The notes: generated by a model not told the origin, from the sequence alone. Positions 34,159 through 41,520 are shown, numbered from the stretch's first letter. The stretch is 43,438 nt of DNA from Pseudanabaena biceps PCC 7429 (GCF_000332215.1 NZ_ALWB01000014.1:1-43438), one strand, 5' to 3'. Numbers and translations: made by a program.

Positions 34159-34839
34159 ATGAACGTTCTATATATTGAAGATGAAGAAAAAATTGCTAAT
34201 TTTGTATGTATTGGCTTAAAAGAACAAGGCTTTGTGGTGGACTATTGTAATAATGGAAATGACGGATATACCCATGCCCTAGAGTTTGAATTTGACGCGA
34301 TCGTACTGGATATTATGGTTCCTGGAAAAGATGGCTTAGCAATTCTGAAGGGGTTACGCAAGGAAGGAAATACTACGCCGATAATTTTATTGACAGCCCG
34401 CAATGAACTTGATGATCGCCTATCGGGCTTAAATCTCGGAGCAGATGATTATATTGCCAAACCATTTTTTGTTGAAGAATTAGTTGCGCGGATTCATGCT
34501 GTTGTCCGTCGGGGCTCAGGCGATCGCCAAAACATCCTCGTTGTTTATCCCCTCAAACTCGATCGCCTTACCCGCGAAGTTACCTGCAAACAAGTAGCGA
34601 TCGAACTTACTTCCCGTGAATTTAATTTGTTGGAATACTTAATGCGATCGCCAGGACGGGTCTTTACCCGTACCCAGATTCTCGAGCATGTTTGGGGCTA
34701 TGACTTCAATCCGAATACCAATCTAATTGATGTTTGTATTCAACGCATCCGCAAAAAAATCGAAAAGGTCGGCGGTGAAGAATGTCTAGAAAGTGTGCGC
34801 GGTGTGGGTTATCGCTTTCGCAAACCTCAAAACCCATGA
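34159..34839 (+). CDS. OmpR/PhoB-family response regulator
   Basis: 226 residues. The receiver domain (1-118) has acidic E7/D8/E9, phosphoacceptor D51 (IVLDIMVPG), T80 region LLTARN and K104-type AKPF. A winged-helix DNA-binding domain (about 130-222) follows, with LTSREFNLLEYLMRSPGRV and VRGVGYRFR. It activates or represses its targets after phosphorylation by the downstream kinase. ATG 34159 follows AGAGAGG. Spacing to the kinase gene is 70 bp, so one operon. I would not assign a specific name such as rppA without alignment. Confidence 0.95.
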   Translation: MNVLYIEDEEKIANFVCIGLKEQGFVVDYCNNGNDGYTHALEFEFDAIVLDIMVPGKDGLAILKGLRKEGNTTPIILLTARNELDDRLSGLNLGADDYIAKPFFVEELVARIHAVVRRGSGDRQNILVVYPLKLDRLTREVTCKQVAIELTSREFNLLEYLMRSPGRVFTRTQILEHVWGYDFNPNTNLIDVCIQRIRKKIEKVGGEECLESVRGVGYRFRKPQNP

Positions 34840-34909
34840 AAAAATCACGAAAAAACCATGAAAAAATGAGAGATTACTACGCAGCAAGAACGCTCATAAT
34901 GAACTTCTA

Positions 34910-36487
34910 ATGAAACTAAGATCTTTCCGTTTTCGCATTGCGCTGCTATCCGCCTTACTTGCGGGAACTGCGATCGCGGGTTTTAGTGGTGTTACTTATT
35001 TACTATTCTATCAATCCAAACTCAACACCATTGACAATGAGATCAAAGATCAATTATTAAGAGAATCTTCTGTCCCCCGTCCGTTAAACCACTGGCAAAT
35101 TTACGAGCAGCACCGATCGGCTTTTTTTGAAGATCGGATGCAAAATGCGATCGCCTTATTGGTGCAAGATCGCGATGGCAAAACGATCTATCAATCGAAT
35201 AATTGGCAAACGGCTCTCAATCCTGCCCCCTTATTTGTAAATTTAACAGAACCAAAACTATCTAATTTACCCAATTTACCACTGCCATCTTTAAACCCAA
35301 CGTTGCCGACTCCGCCACCCGATCGCCCTCCACCTCGCCTCCTCCAAAATCGAGAATCAACCACTGGAACAACTGAGAATCGATTTGCGGCTCGTCTCCC
35401 TGATCGTCCCGCTCCTCGTCCATTGGAGGAGGCATTCAAATCGCCTCAGGTTATCTCCAGCCTGATTACAAGCAAAACCCCCACGGGAATATGGCGATTG
35501 GGAACTGCTTCTACTCCCTATATAAAAATTGCGATCGCAGTTAATTTGGGAATAATCGATCGCGAGATGAGCACGATTCAAAAGGTGTTTCTGATTGCCA
35601 TTCCCTTGACACTGTTATTAATGATGGTAGGCGCATGGTTTTTATCGGGTGGCGCATTAAAGCCCGTCAAACATCTTACCGAAACTATTCGTCGGGTAAA
35701 TGCTAAGGGGCTAAGTCAGCGGACATCGGTTACAGATCTGGATATAGAGTTTGTGGAACTAGCGCAAGTATTCAATCAAATGATGGAACGCCTAGAGCGA
35801 AGCTTCTTACAAGCTTCAAGGTTTAGTGCCGATGCCGCCCATGAACTGAAAACTCCTTTAGCAATTTTGCAAGGCGAACTAGAACTTGCTTTACAGAATA
35901 CGGAAACAGGTTCGACTATGCAGCAAACTCTCAGTAATCTATTAGATGAGGTTTGTCGTCTCAGTTCGATTACCCGCAAATTACTATTGTTATCCCTTGC
36001 CGATGCAGGCAAAATGAGCATACAGAAAACCGAGTTAAACTTTTCGCAAATTCTCTATGAAATTACCGAAGATATCGAGATTTTAGCGCCCGAACTATCA
36101 CTAAAACTAGATATTCTTCCCGATTTAAAAATTTGGGGCGATCGCGAATTACTAACACAGGTTTTGCAAAACTTGATGAACAATGCCATTAAATACAATC
36201 TGACAGGTGGCTGGATTCGGATTGAGACCAAGGTTAAAAATAACTCTCTGTTAGTAACCATCAGTAATAGCTCGCACGATATACCCTTGAGCGATCGCGA
36301 TCGGCTATTTGATCGATTCCATCGAGCCGATCCTGCCCGTAACCGTGGGTTAGAAGGCTTTGGGCTAGGACTTAGCCTGTCTAGAGAAATTGCGCGCGCG
36401 CACAATGGCAATTTACAACTTGAAACCAGTACTCAAGGCTTTACGAGCTTTACGCTAACAATGCCCCGATCAATACCCCAAAGATGA
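34910..36487 (+). CDS. Membrane sensor histidine kinase with HAMP domain
   Basis: 525 residues. Transmembrane 1 is about 9-33. The extracytoplasmic region (34-224) contains an exceptionally Pro-rich stretch (115-175, with LPTPPPDRPPPRLL). TM2 is about 225-247, HAMP 248-300, and H311 lies in the H-box SADAAHELKTPLAI. The ATPase domain has LMNNAIKYN and LEGFGLGLSLSREIAR. It forms a pair with the preceding regulator. The final residues SIPQR and the stop lie in the left arm of a family D palindrome, so the extreme C-terminus probably derives from the repeat. The stimulus is unknown. Confidence 0.94.
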   Translation: MKLRSFRFRIALLSALLAGTAIAGFSGVTYLLFYQSKLNTIDNEIKDQLLRESSVPRPLNHWQIYEQHRSAFFEDRMQNAIALLVQDRDGKTIYQSNNWQTALNPAPLFVNLTEPKLSNLPNLPLPSLNPTLPTPPPDRPPPRLLQNRESTTGTTENRFAARLPDRPAPRPLEEAFKSPQVISSLITSKTPTGIWRLGTASTPYIKIAIAVNLGIIDREMSTIQKVFLIAIPLTLLLMMVGAWFLSGGALKPVKHLTETIRRVNAKGLSQRTSVTDLDIEFVELAQVFNQMMERLERSFLQASRFSADAAHELKTPLAILQGELELALQNTETGSTMQQTLSNLLDEVCRLSSITRKLLLLSLADAGKMSIQKTELNFSQILYEITEDIEILAPELSLKLDILPDLKIWGDRELLTQVLQNLMNNAIKYNLTGGWIRIETKVKNNSLLVTISNSSHDIPLSDRDRLFDRFHRADPARNRGLEGFGLGLSLSREIARAHNGNLQLETSTQGFTSFTLTMPRSIPQR

Positions 36488-36580
36488 GTGGCGGCACTTT
36501 GCACCGCCACTCATCAGCTAAAACCTGCGGCGTGCACCGCAGGTTTTAGGGTTTTATATTTAATTATGCCCACTTACTTA
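36472..36580. repeat. Chimeric repeat: family D arm plus family B right end, covering a stop codon
   Basis: ATACCCCAAAGATGAGTGGCGG ... CCGCCACTCAT is the family D body but lacks its right foot. A second hairpin follows (36518-36530 with 36537-36549, 13 bp) and then TTTAATTATGCCCACTTACTTA, the family B right end. The stop codon of the sensor kinase (36485-36487) is in the family D arm. Confidence 0.8.
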
Positions 36581-36613
36581 AAACCTTGCTATAAAGCCTT
36601 AAATAAAACTTTC

Positions 36614-36658
36614 AAGCCCGTAGCTTCCGCTACGGGCTTTGGTTCTGTTTTTTTATTA
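36614..36658 (+). terminator. Intrinsic terminator of the two-component operon
   Basis: An 11-bp perfect stem (36614-36624 with 36629-36639) with loop TTCC, followed by GGTTCTGTTTTTTTA. It is 127 bp after the kinase stop, beyond the chimeric repeat. Confidence 0.8.
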
Positions 36659-36750
36659 TGCACAGTTTCTTAACGGTTGCAAGGCAATTGATTATATGCT
36701 TAATTTAACTTGAATCATTATGTAGTTCGTGCCGAACTTTCACTTTAATT

Positions 36751-38001
36751 ATGTTTTCTTGGCAAATGTCGTTACGAATTTTTCTGGGTATCATCACTGG
36801 ACTGGCAACGGCGTTGATTCTCCATGCTTGTCAAGCTGAACCGAATGCTCTGAATAATGGTTCTAATGTTCCCTCTAGTGCCGAAGCAAATAAAGTTGCC
36901 GTTGTCTCAAAATCTCAAGATCAACCTCAAGATAAACCTAAAAAAACAGAATTGCCACCAGCAACGAAAGCGATCGTCGATAGCGTTCCAAATGGTCTAT
37001 ACGATCCACCCCGAGGCGACATTCGACTGGCGGTAATTAGCGATTTAAATAGTTCCTATGGCTCGACCGATTACGAACCAGAGGTAGATAAAGGACTTTC
37101 CTTGCTGCCATTTTGGCAACCAGATATGGTAGTTTGCAGTGGCGATATGGTGGCAGGACAATATCCATCGCTGACTGAAGATCAGATCAAAGCAATGTGG
37201 GCTGCCTTTGACGATCGCATTGCAGCTCCTTTGCGGAAAGCGAAATTGCCCTATGGATTCACGGTGGGAAATCACGATGCCTCCAGCGCGAGAGGCATTT
37301 CTGGAAAATTTTTATTTGCGCGCGATCGCGATGTTGCCTCGAAGTATTGGAATGCTCCCGCTCACGATCCTGGGGTTGAATTTGTTGATCGCTTTGAGTT
37401 CCCTTTTTATTACACTTTTAAATACAAGGATGTTTTCTTTTTGACTTGGGATGGTTCATCCGATTTGATTCCCAAAGATAAATTGGAATGGGTAGAAAAG
37501 TCGTTGCAAAGCCCTGCGGCAAAGGCGGCGAAGATCAAAATTTTATTGGGGCATTTACCTCTCTATGCGGTCACGGTCGGTCGGGACGAGCCTGGGGAAG
37601 TGATGGCAAATACCGAACAGTTACGTGCCATGCTAGAGCGCAATAATGTCCATACCTATATTAGCGGGCATGACCACGGCTACTATCCTGCCCATAAAGG
37701 CAAGCTGCAATTACTGCATACGGGGCTTCTCGGATCTGGTCCCCGTCCTTATATTGGTAGTAATATGCCGCCACGCAAAACAATGACAATTATGGATATC
37801 AACTTCTCATCGCCTGAGTTGACGACCTATACTACCTACGACATGAAAACCATGCAAAAGATTAATTATAACGAGCTGCCGAAATCGATCTCAGCGCATA
37901 ACGGCATCGTATTACGTCGGGATGTAAAGATGGAAGATTTGAGTGCTTCGGAGCGATCGAATTGCGAAAGTAGATTGGGAGCGAATCTGTGTAGTGCTTA
38001 A
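36751..38001 (+). CDS. Lipoprotein calcineurin-like metallophosphoesterase
   Basis: 416 residues with an N-terminal signal containing a lipobox (LHAC, lipidated C27) and a Ser/Gln/Lys-rich tether to about 85. The phosphoesterase fold follows with its motifs in order: AVISDLNSS, CSGDMVAGQ, VGNHDA, LLGHLPL and SGHDHGYY. The first motif has Asn instead of His (DLN rather than DxH), which may alter metal binding; the others are intact. It is anchored to the periplasmic side of a membrane. The substrate is not predictable. ATG 36751 kept, since it starts the signal; ATG 36766 is possible. No operon partner. Confidence 0.88.
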   Translation: MFSWQMSLRIFLGIITGLATALILHACQAEPNALNNGSNVPSSAEANKVAVVSKSQDQPQDKPKKTELPPATKAIVDSVPNGLYDPPRGDIRLAVISDLNSSYGSTDYEPEVDKGLSLLPFWQPDMVVCSGDMVAGQYPSLTEDQIKAMWAAFDDRIAAPLRKAKLPYGFTVGNHDASSARGISGKFLFARDRDVASKYWNAPAHDPGVEFVDRFEFPFYYTFKYKDVFFLTWDGSSDLIPKDKLEWVEKSLQSPAAKAAKIKILLGHLPLYAVTVGRDEPGEVMANTEQLRAMLERNNVHTYISGHDHGYYPAHKGKLQLLHTGLLGSGPRPYIGSNMPPRKTMTIMDINFSSPELTTYTTYDMKTMQKINYNELPKSISAHNGIVLRRDVKMEDLSASERSNCESRLGANLCSA

Positions 38002-38056
38002 GGTTACCATTCCTAAGATTTTGAATCGTAACAAAACCTCTATCTGGATAGATTTA

Positions 38057-38159
38057 ATACCAATTCCCAAAATGGCGTTGCCATTTTGGGAATCTCAAAA
38101 CCTTAATGGGTCTTTTTTTTAATTCGCTGAAGTGTTGGCGCACTTCAGTGAATTGGTAA
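38057..38159. repeat. Family F palindromic element, copy 2
   Basis: Ends AATACCAATTC and GAATTGGTA(A). Left hairpin CCCAAAATGGC-GTT-GCCATTTTGGG has an extended stem compared with copy 1. The right hairpin is TTCGCTGAAGTG...CACTTCAGTGAA. Its right end overlaps the left end of a family B element by two or three bases. Confidence 0.85.
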
Positions 38160-38243
38160 GTAGTTCGGCATAATTAAAAACCAAAACCAGAGAGCATACC
38201 GCCCGCGCAGCGGGCGGTATGCTCTCTGGTTTTAAGCTACTCA
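38157..38243. repeat. Family B element with 24-bp perfect stem, right end truncated
   Basis: Left end TAAGTAGTTCGGCATAATTAA. The core pairs 38183-38206 with 38210-38233 around GCA (apex GCGCAGC). The right end is only TTAAGCTACT, cut short at the stop codon of the next gene (38244). Confidence 0.88.
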
Positions 38244-38717
38244 TTACGATGAAGACCTAAAAAGCGATCGCCAATAAGCTCGGATGGGAAAAGCAGTATA
38301 GTCGCGGACGATTGACATTAACACCAAAAAATGACCGCAAAAAGTGGCGATCGCCCAAAACTTAGGAAACCATGCTAAGGGAACATTGGGTTCTGGGGCA
38401 AAATAATAGGCGGCGCAGGAGGTAATTGCCGTGGGAATAATCACTAACAAAATCCCAAAAATACTAAGCCAGCGACTCGTATAGACCTGAACGGCGTTAG
38501 CATTTTCCCAACGTTTGCCCGTCCAAGCCCAGCGCAGGGTAGAGATCGTATCTGCCATTCGCAAAAACTGTTGCCGTCGATCCTCGCTTTGCTCCAGCAA
38601 AAAAATATGACTGCAAAAGTTACAAGCTAGGGATTCCATCATAGGCATAGGTGCGATCGCGCCTCGCAGACAGACGGGACAGGGAGAAGATGACGATCGC
38701 GAACTAAAATAACTCAT
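38244..38717 (-). CDS. Small zinc-ribbon membrane protein of unknown function
   Basis: 157 residues from ATG 38717 (MSYFSSRSSS). There are two CxxC pairs, CPVC (about 13-16) and CNFC (about 32-35), forming a likely zinc ribbon. A conserved-looking linker (LRWAWTGKRWENANA) and two transmembrane segments follow (about 86-108 and 118-140). It is directly downstream of the GTPase gene, and its start region has a 13-bp triplication with two out-of-frame decoy ATGs, the first overlapping the GTPase stop as TAATG. The two proteins probably act together at a membrane. Not a family I can name. Confidence 0.8.
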   Translation of the reverse strand: MSYFSSRSSSSPCPVCLRGAIAPMPMMESLACNFCSHIFLLEQSEDRRQQFLRMADTISTLRWAWTGKRWENANAVQVYTSRWLSIFGILLVIIPTAITSCAAYYFAPEPNVPLAWFPKFWAIATFCGHFLVLMSIVRDYTAFPIRAYWRSLFRSSS

Positions 38718-38743
38718 TGAAATAACTCATTAAAATAACTCAT
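38704..38743 (-). repeat. Three tandem 13-bp copies at a start codon
   Basis: ATGAGTTATTT(T/C)A occurs three times on the minus strand with starts at 38743, 38730 and 38717. Only the third is in frame with the downstream protein; the other two give ORFs of 9 and 8 codons. The first ATG overlaps the GTPase stop (TAATG). Confidence 0.95.
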
Positions 38744-40179
38744 TATGTTTTCCTGAGGCGACGCAGATCGATTTTGGCGCGAAGTTCATCCTTAATTCTA
38801 GCTAGGATCGAATCTTCATCGATCGTATCGAGAATACGTTTAACGACGGCTTTAGGACCATCAGCCCCCCATGATGCACCATTGGCGAGATATTCCTTAG
38901 TGACCAGTCCGAGGGCATAGGTTGAGAAGCCAGCGACCCCAGCTTGGGCGATCGCTACGGATAGATAACCACCTAGAGTCAAGCCACCCGTTGCAGGTGC
39001 AGCAATGCCCAGTAGTCCTTTGAGGGAACTCAAGCCAAAATTGGCGAGAAATTCACTGGCACTGATTCCCCCCATCCCTAGGGCGATTTTTTGCATTAAC
39101 GCGATCGCGCCCCGATTGCTCATATTTATGCCATAGAGTTTTGACAGGGCAACGATCATCGACACATCAATAATGGCAGTGCTAATTACGTCAATTACCG
39201 TAAAGGGATTAACAGCGATCGCCACAGCTTGCGTGATCACACAATTCCAAACGATCCGATTGGCTTGGCGATCGCGAACAAACATTTTGCGCTGGACTAC
39301 CCGCTCCTGCACCATATCGGCAAACATCATCGTATTGAGAGCAATCAGGGATTTTCCCTCGCGATCCAACACCTCTAGAATTTTTAATTTGAGCTCCTCA
39401 ATTTGCGGTTTACCAACAACCAGCTCCGCTTCAAAGGAGCCATCGGGTTGACGGACTGCCTTGGCGATCAAGGGTGAGGCAGCCGCCATCACGATTTCAT
39501 CTTGAGTCAATAGTTCGCGCACCCGCTCATCGCGAATTTTGGCATAAATGGCTAGACGATCTTCGGGGGGATACTGATCGATTTTGTTAAACACCAATAG
39601 GATTGGCTTACTAGCCCCTCTTAATTCCGAGAGTGCGTCATATTCCACCTTAGTCATATCGCCAGCCACGATAAATAAAATTAAATCCGCTTGCTGGGCG
39701 ATCCGCTTGGCTAGTTCGGCACGACCTTCCCCATCAACCTCGTCAATGCCTGGGGTATCGATTAATTCAATGCGGGCTTCGCCTCGCCCCTGAAAGGATG
39801 CCCTCAGGATCGTGCGATCGCCATTAGTTTCCATGGTCTCCCGCGATATTTGCCATTCGGCTGCTTGCCTACTGGTCGTGACCCCATGCAGGGGACCAGT
39901 CTCAAAAAATTGCCCACCCATGAGGGCATTGAGAACCGATGACTTACCCCTGCCTACCATGCCAAATACTGCGATTTGTAAAACCTGACGCTCTAGCTTG
40001 TCGAGCATTTGCTGGAGTTCTTCTAAGGGTTCCTCTAATCCACGCCGTTCGCGTTCTGACAAATCTAGATTTGCCACAATATCGCGCAATGTTCTCTGTG
40101 CTTGGCGATAATTTAGTTCCTCAAAGATTTCATCAAAGCTGAGAAAATTTTCATCTTGTGGCATCACATTGCTAGGCAT
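38743..40179 (-). CDS. Era/dynamin-like GTPase with DUF697-type C-terminus
   Basis: 478 residues. An N-terminal helical region (1-65) precedes a G domain with P-loop GMVGRGKS (73-80), a switch I region GVTTSRQA, G3 DTPGID (141-146) and G4 NKID (198-201). The second half (about 280-460) is helical with hydrophobic stretches (VITQAVAIAVNPFTVIDVI, then GALALMQKIAL-like region), as in the DUF697 proteins common in cyanobacteria. Such proteins bind membranes peripherally or integrally; function is not known. It is translationally linked (TAATG) to the small zinc-ribbon membrane protein. ATG 40179. Confidence 0.9.
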   Translation of the reverse strand: MPSNVMPQDENFLSFDEIFEELNYRQAQRTLRDIVANLDLSERERRGLEEPLEELQQMLDKLERQVLQIAVFGMVGRGKSSVLNALMGGQFFETGPLHGVTTSRQAAEWQISRETMETNGDRTILRASFQGRGEARIELIDTPGIDEVDGEGRAELAKRIAQQADLILFIVAGDMTKVEYDALSELRGASKPILLVFNKIDQYPPEDRLAIYAKIRDERVRELLTQDEIVMAAASPLIAKAVRQPDGSFEAELVVGKPQIEELKLKILEVLDREGKSLIALNTMMFADMVQERVVQRKMFVRDRQANRIVWNCVITQAVAIAVNPFTVIDVISTAIIDVSMIVALSKLYGINMSNRGAIALMQKIALGMGGISASEFLANFGLSSLKGLLGIAAPATGGLTLGGYLSVAIAQAGVAGFSTYALGLVTKEYLANGASWGADGPKAVVKRILDTIDEDSILARIKDELRAKIDLRRLRKT

Positions 40180-40477
40180 AACTATTTAGCATGAACTATT
40201 TCAGAAGGAACTATACTTATGGTATTCGAGTCTTAAAGGCTAACAATTTACCCACAAGCTAGTATAAAAACTGGTGTAAAAAGGTTGTCTTTTTTAGTGA
40301 ATTATTGTTAAATTTGCCAGAAATTACTTTCGGACAATGATTACCTTTGACTTTTAAGTTAAGTTTGCAAGTTTAAGTTTGCAAGTTTAAGTTTGCAAGT
40401 TTAAGTTTACGTAGTTATTTCTGCGTATCCAATCCCAAATAACCCTCATAATAAATAGTATTGTAGCTAGGAGAAAT
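40180..40477. promoter_or_regulatory. Divergent promoter region of the GTPase and Tic22 genes
   Basis: 298 bp without a gene, AT-rich. It contains three exact tandem copies of the 14-bp unit AAGTTTGCAAGTTT (40361-40402) plus a partial copy. AGGAG at 40469-40473 precedes the Tic22 ATG by 4-5 bp. Promoter boxes were not identified. Confidence 0.6.
40361..40408. repeat. 14-bp tandem repeat, three copies plus partial
   Basis: AAGTTTGCAAGTTT occurs at 40361-40374, 40375-40388 and 40389-40402, then AAGTTT. Each unit has the self-complementary core TTGCAA and lies 70-115 bp upstream of the Tic22 start. Confidence 0.95.
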
Positions 40478-41299
40478 ATGTCCTTATTTAAGTCGTTGGT
40501 TAATCTAGCAGCCACCGCAGGTGTCGCAGGGGCGATCGCTGTTAGTCCCATATTTACTCTGAAAGCTGAAGCCTTGACCGAAGCCCAAGTTTTGGAGAGA
40601 TTGGGTAGTATTCCTGTTTTTACAATCACCGATGATAAGGGTTCGCCCCTATTAGGTGCAATCCCCCAACAGCCAAACACGAAGCCTGATGACAGTCAGC
40701 TTTTGTTTTTCTTCCTCGGACCCGATGAAGCACAAATGATGCTAGCACAGGTACAAAAATCTAATCCTGAAGTTGGCAAAAAAGCGCAAATTGTCATAAG
40801 GTCAATGAATGACGCGTACACGGTAATTCGCCAAAATAAAGACAAAAAAATTGTTTTTCAGTTTATTCCCACTAAGGCAAGTGTTGAATCGGCGCGGACA
40901 ATCTTAACCGCTCAGGGGGTAGCAGCTGACAAGATTCCCAATGTGCCTGTTTTCTTTGCGATCGGCGGTCAAGCTAATAGTCAAGGCTTGTTAACTATGA
41001 GCATCGATCAAAATGGCAAAAAGGAGCAAGTCGTCCCCTTCTTCCTCGATAAAACCGATCTCCAAAACTTGCTAGATCGTGCGGGTAAGGAGCAGCCTGA
41101 TGTAGCCAAGACAACTAAGATCCAAGTTGCATCGCTCTTCCAAGTACTGGATTCGATGGTATCTAAGGATGATAAGCCCAATCCAGAAGTAGAACGTTTC
41201 CAGTTTGTGCCATCCCGTTCTTCCTTTGAGTATATCCTCAAAAATACAAAGCAACCTGCTACACCTCAGATAGCACCACAGACCTCTCCCCAAAAATAA
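40478..41299 (+). CDS. Tic22-like protein
   Basis: 273 residues with an N-terminal signal peptide (hydrophobic about 8-24, cleavage near KAEA). The Tic22 fold follows, with two related halves: VFTITDDKGSPLLGAI and FFLGPDEAQMMLAQVQKSNP in the first, VFFAIGG... VVPFFLDKTDLQNLLDRAG in the second. A Pro/Gln-rich tail ends it. The cyanobacterial relative of chloroplast Tic22 is a periplasmic and thylakoid-associated chaperone for outer-membrane proteins. Start ATG with AGGAG closely upstream. The last base of the stop codon is also the first base of a family A repeat. Confidence 0.92.
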   Translation: MSLFKSLVNLAATAGVAGAIAVSPIFTLKAEALTEAQVLERLGSIPVFTITDDKGSPLLGAIPQQPNTKPDDSQLLFFFLGPDEAQMMLAQVQKSNPEVGKKAQIVIRSMNDAYTVIRQNKDKKIVFQFIPTKASVESARTILTAQGVAADKIPNVPVFFAIGGQANSQGLLTMSIDQNGKKEQVVPFFLDKTDLQNLLDRAGKEQPDVAKTTKIQVASLFQVLDSMVSKDDKPNPEVERFQFVPSRSSFEYILKNTKQPATPQIAPQTSPQK

Positions 41300-41443
41300 C
41301 GTGAGTTCGGGATAATTTGAAATGGGATTTGAGAAAGGGTTTGCTACGCAAACTCTTTCTCAAATCCCAAAAGTAAAAGCCTTGCGTAGCAAGGCTTTTA
41401 CTTTTGGGATTTTAAAATTTGCCAGCTTAACCCGAACTGACGT
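41299..41443 (+). repeat. Family A palindromic element (145 bp) overlapping the Tic22 stop
   Basis: Ends ACGTGAGTTCGGGATAAT and inverted TTAACCCGAACTGACGT, with TA on both sides. Hairpin 1 apex GCTACGC with one arm mismatch; hairpin 2 apex GCGTAGC, stem CCCAAAAGTAAAAGCCTTGC perfect. Confidence 0.92.
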
Positions 41444-41520
41444 TAAATAAGTTATCTTAGTCAAGTTTCCTACAATGGAAGCTTGACTTTTTTGTGTGGA
41501 ATTTGTCGGGAGGATTGTAG

